Counted from the stretch's first letter, positions 17,398 to 25,220 are shown. The stretch: DNA of 33,126 nucleotides from Flavobacteriales bacterium (GCA_947458985.1 CANHBA010000002.1:1-33126); one strand, 5' to 3'. Translations and numbers: made by a program. The notes: generated from the letters alone by a model not told the origin.

Positions 17398-18003
17398 ATG
17401 ACAAGTATTTTTGTTGCAAAACTTGATTTTGGTGTCAGCAATCAGGAGTTGCGCCAACTTTTTGAAAACTACGGAACGGTTTTAAAAGCCACCGTAGCCA
17501 CGGATCGTGAAACTGGTAAGCCAAGAGGTTTTGCCTTTGTTGAAATGGCAGATCGCCCCGAAGCGTTGCGCGCCATAGAAGCATTAGATGGTCATGTCAT
17601 TAATGGTCGTGCATTGGCTGTGAAAGAAGCCGAACAACGCACCGACAACCGACCAAACCCAAGGCCCCCTTACCCACCAAGGGAAAACACCAGCCCAACA
17701 AGAACAACAGACCCATCTGCTGCGCGCACAGAAACGCGTTCCAATGACAGCTTGGACAGCAGTGCTTCTTCTTCGTTTGTGCTTCCAAAAGTTGAACCAC
17801 GCAAAAAAGCCAAAGAAAAAGACCGCAAGGCAGAAGACGACAATCGCAACAAAAAACCAAAAATGGATGCCTACAAAAAAAGCGGCAAGAATCCACGGTT
17901 TTTTGATGACGACGAAGACGACCTCGACGACGATTTGCTCAATTACAAAAGGCCTGACGAAGACGATTTCGACGACGAAGACGAAGACGAAGACGATTTC
18001 TAA
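17398..18003 (+). CDS. RRM RNA-binding protein with charged disordered tail
   Basis: The 201-aa protein has one RNA-recognition motif at residues 2-80, with RNP2 IFVAKL at 4-9 and RNP1 RGFAFVEM at 43-50. The aromatic residues that stack on RNA are in place. The rest is low complexity: a Pro/Thr/Ser-rich part (about 85-128), a Lys-rich part (about 130-165), and a strongly acidic end (about 168-201) rich in Asp and Glu. Bacterial single-RRM proteins bind RNA and in some species respond to cold, but here the regulation is unknown. The 159-nt upstream gap has a near-match TAATTTCG at 17340-17347. cca follows after a 47-nt gap with its own -7 box. Confidence 0.88.
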   Translation: MTSIFVAKLDFGVSNQELRQLFENYGTVLKATVATDRETGKPRGFAFVEMADRPEALRAIEALDGHVINGRALAVKEAEQRTDNRPNPRPPYPPRENTSPTRTTDPSAARTETRSNDSLDSSASSSFVLPKVEPRKKAKEKDRKAEDDNRNKKPKMDAYKKSGKNPRFFDDDEDDLDDDLLNYKRPDEDDFDDEDEDEDDF

Positions 18004-18036
18004 ATTTTTCTGGGTTCAAAATTCAGCGATTACGCT

Positions 18037-18044
18037 TAACTTTG
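18037..18044 (+). promoter_or_regulatory. -7 box TAACTTTG before cca
   Basis: TAACTTTG fits TAnnTTTG and lies 6 nt before the cca ATG at 18051. A partial -33 (TTC at 18015-18017) is 19 nt upstream. The short spacing implies a very short or absent 5' leader. Confidence 0.45.
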
Positions 18045-18050
18045 CGCCCC

Positions 18051-19487
18051 ATGGATGTTTCTTACGCAAGTCAACTCAAACACCCCGTATTTAAGGTCTT
18101 ATCCCAGTACGCAACTGCGCACCAGCTCGACGTATATGTCATTGGTGGTTGGGTACGCGACCTCCTTATGGACCGCCCCAGTAAAGACATCGACATCCTT
18201 ATATTGGGCGATGGCCCAGAATTAGCCCGCGCTACTGCAGAAATACTAAGGGTTAAAAAAGTGAGCATTTTTAAGAATTTTGGAACTGCACACTTCAAAT
18301 ACAAAGACCTCGACATCGAATTTGTCGGTGCACGCAAAGAATCTTACAGCCCGGAGTCGCGCAAGCCCAGCACGTCTGCTGGCTCCCTTCAAGACGACCA
18401 AAACCGCCGAGATTTCACCATCAATTCGATGGCTATAAGCCTCAGACAAGAAACACTCGGACAGCTCATCGATCCGTTCAATGGCCAAGCCGACCTTCAA
18501 AATGGCATCATCAGAACTCCTCTTGAGCCCAACATCACCTTCAGCGATGATCCACTTCGAATGCTACGCGCCATTCGCTTTGCCACGCGCTTCGATTTCC
18601 AAATCACTGCTCCTTGCCTAGAGGCCATGAAATCCAACGCAGACCGACTTCAAATTCTCTCGCAGGAGCGCATCACTGACGAACTCAACAAAATCATTCT
18701 TACCAAGCAACCCTCAAGGGGCTTCAAACTCATGCAAGCCACCGGGCTCTTAGCACATTTCTTTTCAGAACTCATCGCGCTTCAAGGAATCGAAACCCGC
18801 GACGGCAAAGCGCACAAAGATAATTTTCTACACACCCTTGAAGTCCTGGACAATTTAGCACAACACACCGACAATCTTTGGTTGCGCTGGGCTGCTATTC
18901 TCCACGATATCGCAAAAGCACCAACCAAGCGCTTCGATCCTGAAGTCGGCTGGACTTTTCACGGTCATGAAGAACTCGGAGCCAAAATGGTGCCGCGTCT
19001 TTTTAAACGCCTACGTCTTCCACTCGACCACCAAATGAAATATGTTCAGAAATTGGTTAAGCTCCACTTGAGGCCAATTGCACTGGTGAAAGGCTCTGTT
19101 ACCGACGCTGCCATCAGAAGATTACTCCACGAAGCGGGCGACGACATCGAAGACCTCATGTTGCTCTGCAATGCAGACATCACCAGTAAAAACGAATTCA
19201 AAGTCAAGCGCTACAAACAAAATTTCGAGCTTGTTTCCGAAAAACTCAAACTCGTCGAAGAAAAAGACCGCGTCCGAAATTTTCAGCCTCCAGTGAGCGG
19301 GCAACTCATTATGGATACCTTTCAAATTGGGCCATGCTCAGCAATTGGCACCATTAAATCACATATCAAAGATGCCATATTAGAAGGGCACATCGCCAAC
19401 GACTACACCGAAGCACATGCAGAAATGTTGCGTTTTGGTGCAGAACTTGGTTTAATAGCTGTGGTAACACCACCAAAGCCTGAATAA
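18051..19487 (+). CDS. cca: CCA-adding tRNA nucleotidyltransferase with HD domain
   Basis: The enzyme adds or repairs the 3'-CCA end of tRNAs. The protein is 478 aa from the ATG at 18051; a TTG in frame at 18042 lies inside the promoter box spacing and is not used. The class II polymerase-beta-type head shows GGWVRDLLM at 32-40 and the metal-binding D46-I-D48. RRDFTINSMA (119-128) and the neck RMLRAIRFATRFDF follow. A C-terminal HD domain has H285-D286 in AAILHDIAK. At least one tRNA-Glu gene in this window lacks an encoded CCA, so this activity is required. Whether it is a full CCA-adding enzyme or split into CC- and A-adding forms cannot be told by eye. Confidence 0.95.
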   Translation: MDVSYASQLKHPVFKVLSQYATAHQLDVYVIGGWVRDLLMDRPSKDIDILILGDGPELARATAEILRVKKVSIFKNFGTAHFKYKDLDIEFVGARKESYSPESRKPSTSAGSLQDDQNRRDFTINSMAISLRQETLGQLIDPFNGQADLQNGIIRTPLEPNITFSDDPLRMLRAIRFATRFDFQITAPCLEAMKSNADRLQILSQERITDELNKIILTKQPSRGFKLMQATGLLAHFFSELIALQGIETRDGKAHKDNFLHTLEVLDNLAQHTDNLWLRWAAILHDIAKAPTKRFDPEVGWTFHGHEELGAKMVPRLFKRLRLPLDHQMKYVQKLVKLHLRPIALVKGSVTDAAIRRLLHEAGDDIEDLMLLCNADITSKNEFKVKRYKQNFELVSEKLKLVEEKDRVRNFQPPVSGQLIMDTFQIGPCSAIGTIKSHIKDAILEGHIANDYTEAHAEMLRFGAELGLIAVVTPPKPE

Positions 19488-19515
19488 TCCTTATCTTTAT
19501 CGTAAATCCCAACAC

Positions 19516-20085
19516 ATGCCCGGTTTAAAATTTCGCGTATTACTCGACAGCGACAAAAATGAGGAAGTCTTCAGAGATATCATCATTTCCAATGAAGCTG
19601 ATTTTGAAACCTTTTACCACGCCATCATGTCCGCTTTCGGATTTAAAGGCGACCAAATGGCTAGTTTTTATGTCTCCAACGACAGCTGGGACAAAGGCCA
19701 CGAACTCTCTTTACTCGATATGTCCTACGACGACGACGCTATCGACGAGCCCGCATCAGTCATGAAACAAGCGCGCATTCAAGATTTCTTATCGGAGCCA
19801 GACCAACGCTTTATCTTAGTCTATGACTTCATGCGCATGTGGATCTTCTTGATTGAACTCATCGCCTATGAAAAAGAAGCCCCTGAAGCCCCAATCATGG
19901 CGCTTGCAATCGGAAATGCTCCGCAGGAAAGCACCAAATCAATGCTAGACGAAAATTTATTTGGTCCTGAAAACCAAATTGCAGATACCGCCTCTGACGA
20001 CGACGACGACGAATTTGGCTTCCAAGATTACGACGACGACTACGCCGACGACGACCTCAATGATTACAGCGAATATGAATACTAA
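19516..20085 (+). CDS. pRiA4b ORF-3-like (IS1096 TnpR-like) protein with acidic tail
   Basis: The 189-aa protein matches the plasmid pRiA4b ORF-3 / IS1096 passenger TnpR-like family in its first 125 residues (LKFRVLLDSDKNEEVFRDI, FYHAIMSAFGFKGDQMASFYVSND and ILVYDFMRMWIFLIEL). Despite the name there are no transposon ends or transposase nearby, and the gene is an ordinary chromosomal resident in Bacteroidota. The last 35 residues are mostly Asp, encoded by runs of GAC, with Tyr interspersed. A TATCTTTA near-match to the -7 box is 16 nt before the start. The end overlaps the methyltransferase gene by 11 nt. The function is unknown. Confidence 0.78.
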   Translation: MPGLKFRVLLDSDKNEEVFRDIIISNEADFETFYHAIMSAFGFKGDQMASFYVSNDSWDKGHELSLLDMSYDDDAIDEPASVMKQARIQDFLSEPDQRFILVYDFMRMWIFLIELIAYEKEAPEAPIMALAIGNAPQESTKSMLDENLFGPENQIADTASDDDDDEFGFQDYDDDYADDDLNDYSEYEY

Positions 20086-20800
20086 GACCAACTCAGAAAT
20101 AGGTGATCCAATTGGCCAAGCCATTTTAGATTACGCGCAATTCAAAAAACCTTTCGATATCATTGTGAGTTCCGACCTCTGCGACGACGACATCATTCCG
20201 ATAGAAGTCCTTTTCCGCAATGAAGCCGAAATGCCAGAGCTAGAATTGACTGCACTCGATCTTTGTCGTGGACACGTATTAGACATCGGCGCAGGCGCAG
20301 GTGTACATGCCATCGCCTTACAAGACCGCGGGCACAAAGTGAGTGCCATCGATGTTTCTGCCGGTGCAGTTGCCTATATGTCGCAAAATGGTATCAGTGC
20401 ACAAAAAGTAGATTTTTATGCACTTCCAAATCAAGCACAGTACGACACCATTTTATCCCTTATGAACGGCATAGGTTTGGCAAAAAACTTGGCAAATCTG
20501 ACAGATTTTCTCAAAAAAATTCATGCGCTTCTCTTACCCGGCGGACGCTTTATTGCAGATTCCACAGATGTTAAATACCTCTATGAAGATGAAGACGGCG
20601 GTTACTGGCTCGATTTAAACTCGGCTTACTACGGTAACTTCAAGTTCCAGATGCAATACAAAAAAATCAGCGGCCCCGAATTCGAATGGTTGTACGTAGA
20701 CTACGATACCCTACACGAACACGCCACCGCCTGCGGATTCAAATGCCGACGCGCTTATACCATTGAAGAAAACTATTTAGCTGTTTTAGAAAAAATATGA
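20075..20800 (+). CDS. Class I SAM-dependent methyltransferase
   Basis: From the ATG at 20075 the protein is 241 aa. The upstream in-frame reading from 19961 is only the Thr-rich shadow of the acidic tail of the previous gene, so it is excluded. Motif I is VLDIGAGAGVHAIAL near residues 69-83, followed by the acidic end of strand 2 (VSAIDVS) and YDTILSLMNGIG for motif IV. These define a Rossmann methyltransferase using S-adenosylmethionine. The substrate cannot be inferred. The start overlaps the previous gene by 11 nt (ATG AAT ACT AA) and the stop overlaps the FKBP lipoprotein start by 4 nt (ATGA), so the three are probably translated together. Confidence 0.85.
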   Translation: MNTKTNSEIGDPIGQAILDYAQFKKPFDIIVSSDLCDDDIIPIEVLFRNEAEMPELELTALDLCRGHVLDIGAGAGVHAIALQDRGHKVSAIDVSAGAVAYMSQNGISAQKVDFYALPNQAQYDTILSLMNGIGLAKNLANLTDFLKKIHALLLPGGRFIADSTDVKYLYEDEDGGYWLDLNSAYYGNFKFQMQYKKISGPEFEWLYVDYDTLHEHATACGFKCRRAYTIEENYLAVLEKI

Positions 20801-21240
20801 GGCCTTTTTTTTCAATTCTCCTTCTGATTGGCATACTCAGTGCCTGTGGGTATTCAAAAACCGAACTTTCTAAATTTGAAACCAAGATCCAGGCCTACAA
20901 CAAAAAATACAATTTAAACCTCAAACCCACTGGTAGCGGACTCTATTTAAAAATTGATTCCCTTGGTTCTGGCCGACCTATTCAAGTTCAAGATAGCGTG
21001 TGGGTGAGTTACACCCTTAAATTGCTATCCGGAAAAATAATTGAAATGCAAGATCCAGCGATAGGCTTGCCACTCAACGGCCTCATCAAAGGTTGGCAAG
21101 AGGCCCTTTATAGCCTTCCTGTAGGAAGCCAATTGCGCTGTATTGTTCCACCGCAACTTGGTTATGGTCAGGGCGGTACCGACAAAATTGGCAAAGATAA
21201 AATCCTCTATTTTAAAATGAAGGTCATAGATGCCAAATAA
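20797..21240 (+). CDS. FKBP-type peptidyl-prolyl isomerase lipoprotein
   Basis: The 147-aa protein has a signal peptide with lipobox LSAC (Cys17) and a single FKBP domain at about 45-147, with the VQDSVWVSYTLKLLSGKIIE start, GLIKGWQEAL and PPQLGYGQGGTDKIGKDKILYFKMKVI. It probably assists proline isomerisation or folding on the periplasmic side of the outer or inner membrane. Some active-site aromatic positions differ from FKBP12, so catalytic strength is uncertain. It follows the methyltransferase with an ATGA overlap and is followed by sucD, which has its own -7 box. Two more FKBP-containing genes lie at the other end of the window. Confidence 0.88.
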   Translation: MRPFFSILLLIGILSACGYSKTELSKFETKIQAYNKKYNLNLKPTGSGLYLKIDSLGSGRPIQVQDSVWVSYTLKLLSGKIIEMQDPAIGLPLNGLIKGWQEALYSLPVGSQLRCIVPPQLGYGQGGTDKIGKDKILYFKMKVIDAK

Positions 21241-21245
21241 ATGCT

Positions 21246-21253
21246 TATTTTTG
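21246..21253 (+). promoter_or_regulatory. -7 box TATTTTTG before sucD
   Basis: TATTTTTG fits TAnnTTTG and lies 22 nt before the sucD ATG, giving a normal short leader, in contrast to the boxes 4-6 nt from other starts. No clear -33 TTG is visible. Confidence 0.45.
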
Positions 21254-21275
21254 ACACGCAAAAAAACAAGATATT

Positions 21276-22148
21276 ATGAGTGTATTGGTAAATAAAAACT
21301 CCAAAGTAATTGTACAAGGTTTTACAGGTAGCGAAGGCACCTTTCACGCCACCCAAATGATCGAATTTGGCACAAACGTGGTTGGTGGTGTTACACCAGG
21401 AAAAGGTGGAACTTCTCATTTAGAGCGCCCTGTATTTAATACCGTTTCAGATGCAGTTGCACAAACCGGAGCCGACACCTCTATTATTTTTGTACCGCCT
21501 GCCTTTGCTGCCGATGCCATAATGGAAGCTGCTCAAGCTGGCATTAAAGTGATTGTCTGCATCACAGAAGGTATTCCTGTCAACGACATGGTTACCGCAA
21601 AAGAATACATCAAAGCATTCGACACACGTTTAATTGGTCCTAACTGCCCAGGTGTCATCACCGCAGGTGAAGCAAAAGTAGGTATCATGCCAGGTTTTGT
21701 CTTCAAAAAGGGAAAAATCGGCATCGTATCTAAATCTGGTACGCTCACCTATGAAGCCGCTGACCAAGTAGCGAAAGCCGGAATGGGCATCACTACCGCA
21801 ATCGGTATCGGTGGAGATCCAATTATCGGAACCACTACTCGTGAAGCCGTTGAGCTCCTCATGAACGACCCAGAAACCGAAGGAATTGTCATGATTGGCG
21901 AAATCGGAGGTAACTTAGAAGCTATTGCAGCTCGCTGGATCAAAGAAAATGGAACCAAGCCGGTAGTTGGGTTTATTGCAGGCGAAACAGCTCCAAAAGG
22001 CCGCACAATGGGCCACGCTGGTGCCATCGTTGGCGGTGCCGACGACACCGCTGAAGCTAAAAAACGCATCATGCGCGAATGTGGTATTCACGTGGTAGAT
22101 TCTCCAGCGCAAATTGGCGCCAAAATGGCAGAAGTACTTGCACACTAA
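21276..22148 (+). CDS. sucD: Succinyl-CoA synthetase alpha subunit
   Basis: SucD carries the phosphohistidine of succinyl-CoA synthetase, which forms ATP or GTP from succinyl-CoA in the TCA cycle. The 290-aa length is standard. Visible motifs are the CoA-binding fold start [28 protein letters not shown] near 121-128, [10 protein letters not shown] near 152-161, and the active-site His in GHAGAIVGG near 247-255. The beta subunit gene sucC is not in the window, so the two subunits are encoded apart here. It converges with the porin gene across a 35-nt gap without a strong hairpin. Confidence 0.97.
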   Translation: MSVLVNKNSKVIVQGFTGSEGTFHATQMIEFGTNVVGGVTPGKGGTSHLERPVFNTVSDAVAQTGADTSIIFVPPAFAADAIMEAAQAGIKVIVCITEGIPVNDMVTAKEYIKAFDTRLIGPNCPGVITAGEAKVGIMPGFVFKKGKIGIVSKSGTLTYEAADQVAKAGMGITTAIGIGGDPIIGTTTREAVELLMNDPETEGIVMIGEIGGNLEAIAARWIKENGTKPVVGFIAGETAPKGRTMGHAGAIVGGADDTAEAKKRIMRECGIHVVDSPAQIGAKMAEVLAH

Positions 22149-22183
22149 GCACTTCATTCCTTCAATTTTATTTTAGAGAGGGC

Positions 22184-23923
22184 TTAATTCCAGAAGTCCC
22201 AAGTGAGGCCTATCCTGATTTGCATACTCGGATATGGAATGCCTTGGAACAAACTCGCACTTGGATCTACAAAACCAAGCATATTAGTCGCTTGGACAAA
22301 AAAGCGAAAGGTTTTTACCTCTAGAAGAAGTTCAGCTTTTGCATTCAAGATGCGCTCAACAGGATAGAGCGCTGGATTGCCGTACACTTGCCAATCCAGC
22401 GTTTCTAAATATGGCAAATAAGACATTCGTGAAAATGAACCGCCATACATAGCCTGCACGGCTGCGCCAGCAACTAACTTCAATTGTTTGTTCTTCAATA
22501 CGCCTCCACCCCATTGCACATGCAGCTCAGAAGTTAGTGGTGGCAATATATTTTGGTCTGACAACTGCCAATTGGTGTAAGCTGTTTGCGCAGAAAAACG
22601 CCATCCTTTGGTCTTGTATACCAAATCAAGTGTGGCTTGATACGCACTTTGCGGTCCAACAAGTTGCCAATTCATCAGTTGACTGTTAAAGCGATATACC
22701 TTCTGATTGCGCATGTATGCCATTGAGAAACGGGTTTCAATTGGACCAAGTTGGGCAGTGTATTTGGCATCTAGCAACATGCTTTGTTGCAGTTGTGGCT
22801 GAACTACTTGATAACTCGTCAAATTGCTAAAATATGTTCTTTGCATTAACTCAGGCCAAGCGCGCAAAAAGAGGTGCTGAAACTGGAGTTTTCCAAAAGG
22901 TAATTTTGACTCAAAACAGGTGTTGGCATGTATACCGCCCCCAGCGCCCACAAAATTGACGGTGCTATTGTGCTTCAATAAGCCTGTTTTGAATTGGTAT
23001 TTGGCCTCGTTGACCAAATTGAGTTCTGTGGTGTCGTAACTAAATTGGTTGTCTTGCCAAAACATCCTGCGCAATTCCAATGCAGAGCTCAAAAGGAATT
23101 TCTTTTGCACATAAGCCAAACCCACTTGATGCTGCCAAATTTGGGTGGCAAATACATCTCTACAGGAATCCGTATAAAAATTGAGTTGAGAATAATAAAG
23201 TTCTAATGAATCGGTTTCTTCGTAGCGGCGAAGTTGTTGCTGATAAGCATTCTTAGTGATGATTCTCAAACCGCTAAGGCTATCTGAACCTAATGAATAA
23301 GCCGCATCTAGTTTGGCTTGACACCCATTTTGAAAGGTATAGGCAGTTGTTTTGACCACGGGGAGGAGTTCAGCAGAAACCAGTCCAATTTGAGACCAAT
23401 TGGCCAAGCCTCCCGACCATTGCCGGTCATTGCTCAGATTTGAAAACGAAGCAAGTATTTGATAGCGCTTGCCATACTGTGCAAGCTGAACCTCTAATGA
23501 ACTCATACGCAATTCGCTTGCCCTGATGAAACCTACTTGTTGGTGGCGATCATAGCGCACATTCAATAAGGTGTGCTTTGCAAATAATTGTTCGTAATCT
23601 AGGCGCAAGCGTTGTGAACCTTGTGCGCCAAATCCGTATGCAAAACCCAAATGAGGCAAAGCACTGAAGGTAATGTTTTTATGACTAAAATTAGCGCTTG
23701 TTAATGGCGCACTACCTGGCTTAAATATGGACCAAAGACTTGGTTGAGTTTGCCCAGCGCGAATAAAAAACGGTGCTGAGAATCCGTCCATAAATTGCAG
23801 CAAGGAATCTGCCGGCCCTATGACACGATCGGTAGAACGCAGCGTGTCTGGAGCAAGCAATAATTGCGCCCTTGAAGTTTGGACGAAACTAATGACGAAT
23901 AATAGCAGTAAACTCAGACGCAT
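22184..23923 (-). CDS. Putative outer-membrane porin, Porin_10-like
   Basis: The protein is 579 aa from the ATG at 23923, which starts a clean signal peptide (MRLSLLLLFVISFVQTSRAQ). The longer in-frame ORF to 23959 would run through the rpsT terminator and is rejected. The mature part is rich in alternating aromatic and polar beta strands and ends in WDFWN, typical of an outer-membrane beta-barrel C-terminus. Overall it resembles the Bacteroidota putative porin family (Porin_10). No TonB box or plug domain is seen. A TATGTTTG box ends 4 nt before the ATG. The transported substrate is unknown. Confidence 0.75.
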   Translation of the reverse strand: MRLSLLLLFVISFVQTSRAQLLLAPDTLRSTDRVIGPADSLLQFMDGFSAPFFIRAGQTQPSLWSIFKPGSAPLTSANFSHKNITFSALPHLGFAYGFGAQGSQRLRLDYEQLFAKHTLLNVRYDRHQQVGFIRASELRMSSLEVQLAQYGKRYQILASFSNLSNDRQWSGGLANWSQIGLVSAELLPVVKTTAYTFQNGCQAKLDAAYSLGSDSLSGLRIITKNAYQQQLRRYEETDSLELYYSQLNFYTDSCRDVFATQIWQHQVGLAYVQKKFLLSSALELRRMFWQDNQFSYDTTELNLVNEAKYQFKTGLLKHNSTVNFVGAGGGIHANTCFESKLPFGKLQFQHLFLRAWPELMQRTYFSNLTSYQVVQPQLQQSMLLDAKYTAQLGPIETRFSMAYMRNQKVYRFNSQLMNWQLVGPQSAYQATLDLVYKTKGWRFSAQTAYTNWQLSDQNILPPLTSELHVQWGGGVLKNKQLKLVAGAAVQAMYGGSFSRMSYLPYLETLDWQVYGNPALYPVERILNAKAELLLEVKTFRFFVQATNMLGFVDPSASLFQGIPYPSMQIRIGLTWDFWN

Positions 23924-23927
23924 GTTA

Positions 23928-23935
23928 CAAACATA
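23928..23935 (-). promoter_or_regulatory. -7 box TATGTTTG before the porin gene
   Basis: TATGTTTG fits TAnnTTTG and is followed by TAAC and the ATG at 23923. It begins directly after the T-run of the rpsT terminator, so terminator and promoter are back to back. Confidence 0.5.
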
Positions 23936-23937
23936 AT

Positions 23938-23972
23938 AAAAAAACAAGGGCCACCCCATAGAGGTAGCCCTT
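23938..23972 (-). terminator. Rho-independent terminator of rpsT
   Basis: On the minus strand AAGGGCTACC pairs with GGTGGCCCTT (10 bp with one G-T wobble) around a 7-nt loop, followed by G and seven T. It is 24 nt after the rpsT stop. This is the clearest GC-rich terminator in the window. Confidence 0.88.
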
Positions 23973-23995
23973 CGAATTCAATACAAAAAAGGAGC

Positions 23996-24247
23996 TTAGA
24001 GCGCGTTGATGCGCAATTGCAAACCAGATTTAAGGTTAGCAGCTTTGTTTTTGTGAATGATGTTGCGTTTTGCCAATTTGTCTAACATTGCTACAACTGC
24101 AGGAAATAAACCTTCAGCTTCTTTGCGGTCTTTGGTAGCACGCAATTTACGCATCGCGTTACGAGTGGTTTTGTGCTGGTATTTATTCAATACGCGCTTA
24201 GACTCATTTGAACGAATGCGCTTGATGGATGATTTATGGTTTGCCAT
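23996..24247 (-). CDS. rpsT: 30S ribosomal protein S20
   Basis: The 83-aa, very basic helical protein begins [18 protein letters not shown], the S20 hallmark, and binds 16S rRNA in the small subunit. Its length matches the family (about 85 aa). It starts 33 nt after the second tRNA-Glu gene on the same strand. The promoter upstream of the tRNA pair, the lack of a strong terminator between them and the strong terminator downstream suggest a tRNA-tRNA-rpsT transcription unit. A run of six T just after the tRNA could reduce read-through. The identification is certain. Confidence 0.97.
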   Translation of the reverse strand: MANHKSSIKRIRSNESKRVLNKYQHKTTRNAMRKLRATKDRKEAEGLFPAVVAMLDKLAKRNIIHKNKAANLKSGLQLRINAL

Positions 24248-24280
24248 AGCTGTTTATATAATTAATCTCATTAAAAAATG

Positions 24281-24352
24281 CAGCCCATAGGAGAATCGAA
24301 CTCCTGTTTCAAGGATGAAAACCTTGCGTCCTAACCACTAGACGAATGGGCC
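24281..24352 (-). tRNA. tRNA-Glu (anticodon TTC), downstream copy, no encoded CCA
   Basis: A complete 72-nt cloverleaf: acceptor GGCCCAT with ATGGGCT (one G-T pair), D arm GTC/GAC, anticodon stem CAAGG/CCTTG with loop TTTTCAT (anticodon TTC), T arm AGGAG/CTCCT with TTCGATT. The discriminator G is followed by CAT, so CCA must be added by the cca product. It is identical to the neighbouring copy. Confidence 0.96.
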
Positions 24353-24359
24353 AAAAAAT

Positions 24360-24434
24360 TGGCAGCCCATAGGAGAATCGAACTCCTGTTTCAAGGATGA
24401 AAACCTTGCGTCCTAACCACTAGACGAATGGGCC
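24360..24434 (-). tRNA. tRNA-Glu (anticodon TTC), upstream copy, CCA encoded
   Basis: The same 72-nt cloverleaf as the other copy (24363-24434 without CCA). Here the discriminator G is followed by CCA (24362-24360), so the 3' end is genomically encoded. It is first in the transcript, about 26 nt after the predicted start site. Confidence 0.96.
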
Positions 24435-24464
24435 AAAATGTCAAAACCCCAGAATTTGGGATTG

Positions 24465-24494
24465 CAAATATAGTAGGAATTTCTTGAAGCGCAA
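24465..24494 (-). promoter_or_regulatory. Promoter of the tRNA-Glu/rpsT unit (TTG, 19 nt, TATATTTG)
   Basis: The -7 box TATATTTG (24472-24465) is preceded by TTG (24494-24492) with a 19-nt spacer, which matches the Bacteroidota consensus for both elements. It lies 30 nt before the first tRNA-Glu, in the right place for a strong stable-RNA promoter. Confidence 0.75.
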
Positions 24495-24512
24495 GGGCGC
24501 TTGCTATTTTTT

Positions 24513-25220
24513 TTAAGAAAATTCTGGGTCGTCAGAACTCATTTTAAAACCAAGACGCTTGCCCGTTTTCAGTTTGAGCTGCTCACCCATCATGAAAATC
24601 TGACCAACGCTCACATTATCCATGTATTCAAAAGGCGGAATGTAAAGGTCAAATTGCAAAGCATATGCAAAGGCCATTTGGGCAATTAACTGCAAGAGTT
24701 GTTCGGAAAGTAGCATGTGCTGAGGGTCACTGAAGGTGGCGCCCAAAGATCCTTTTCCTTCAATGAAAAAATGACGTTCGTGATTGACGAAAATGCGCGC
24801 AATTAAATTACCCATGTCGTCTAGGCGATTTTGCTGCATAGACTCCGCCAAAAAATTGTAGATGTGAATGGTACCAAAATAACCATTGTTTGGGTGGGCT
24901 TTGAAATAGGCAGTACCCCACAACGGATTGGAGTCAGGGAGGCGAAAAACGTTGTGGTGCAGATTGAAAACCAGCACATCGCTTCCGATGTAAACGTGAA
25001 ATTCGTGGTCGCCTCTGTCTTTTACCCAAAGTCTGACGCGCTCATCGGTAATTACAGTCTTGAGCGCAGCTAATTCTTGATCGATTAGAGAACGGAGTTG
25101 TGCAAACACGAGTTCGATGTCGTCGGCGATATCTTGTTTGAGCGCTGATTTGTGCAATAATATATCGATGAGGTGTTGACGGTTGGTAGCGATAGGATCG
25201 TTGGCGGCTTTTTTCTTCAT
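24513..25220 (-). CDS. Conserved-looking protein of unknown function (235 aa)
   Basis: I do not recognise the family. The protein has no signal peptide or membrane segment and starts with a Lys-rich, helical region (about 1-60, with repeated hydrophobic heptads). A mixed alpha/beta part follows, with RVRLWVKDRGDHEFHVYIGSD and FNLHHNVFRLP near 80-115, then GTIHIYNFLAESMQQNRLDDMGNLIARIFVNHERHFFIEGKG near 137-177, and a short basic end. Codon use and the good ATG at 25220 support a real gene. It is divergent from the lipid kinase gene and upstream of, but on the same strand as, the tRNA-Glu/rpsT unit. Confidence 0.75.
   Translation of the reverse strand: MKKKAANDPIATNRQHLIDILLHKSALKQDIADDIELVFAQLRSLIDQELAALKTVITDERVRLWVKDRGDHEFHVYIGSDVLVFNLHHNVFRLPDSNPLWGTAYFKAHPNNGYFGTIHIYNFLAESMQQNRLDDMGNLIARIFVNHERHFFIEGKGSLGATFSDPQHMLLSEQLLQLIAQMAFAYALQFDLYIPPFEYMDNVSVGQIFMMGEQLKLKTGKRLGFKMSSDDPEFS

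Larger units (their letters stand above)
24280..24438 (-). repeat. Tandem 77-bp duplication containing tRNA-Glu
   Basis: The segments 24280-24356 and 24362-24438 are identical and offset by 82 nt. Each contains a whole tRNA-Glu gene plus a few flanking bases. The identity points to recent duplication or ongoing gene conversion. Confidence 0.9.

Noticed and set aside
19961..20074. N-terminal extension of the methyltransferase reading Thr-rich residues
   Set aside because: It is the shifted-frame reading of the Asp-coding GAC runs of the preceding gene. The ATG at 20075 gives a normal methyltransferase start.
19516..20085. Possible mobile element from the IS1096 TnpR-like name
   Set aside because: No transposase, inverted repeats or target duplication were seen around it. 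The family name is historical.
23924..23959. Longer N-terminus of the porin gene from 23959
   Set aside because: It would run through the rpsT terminator hairpin and T-run and the -7 box. The ATG at 23923 starts a clean signal peptide.
24484..24512. Plus-strand hairpin followed by eight T
   Set aside because: No plus-strand transcript is expected here, and the hairpin overlaps the -33 element of the tRNA promoter. On the minus strand it has no T-run. It may be incidental.
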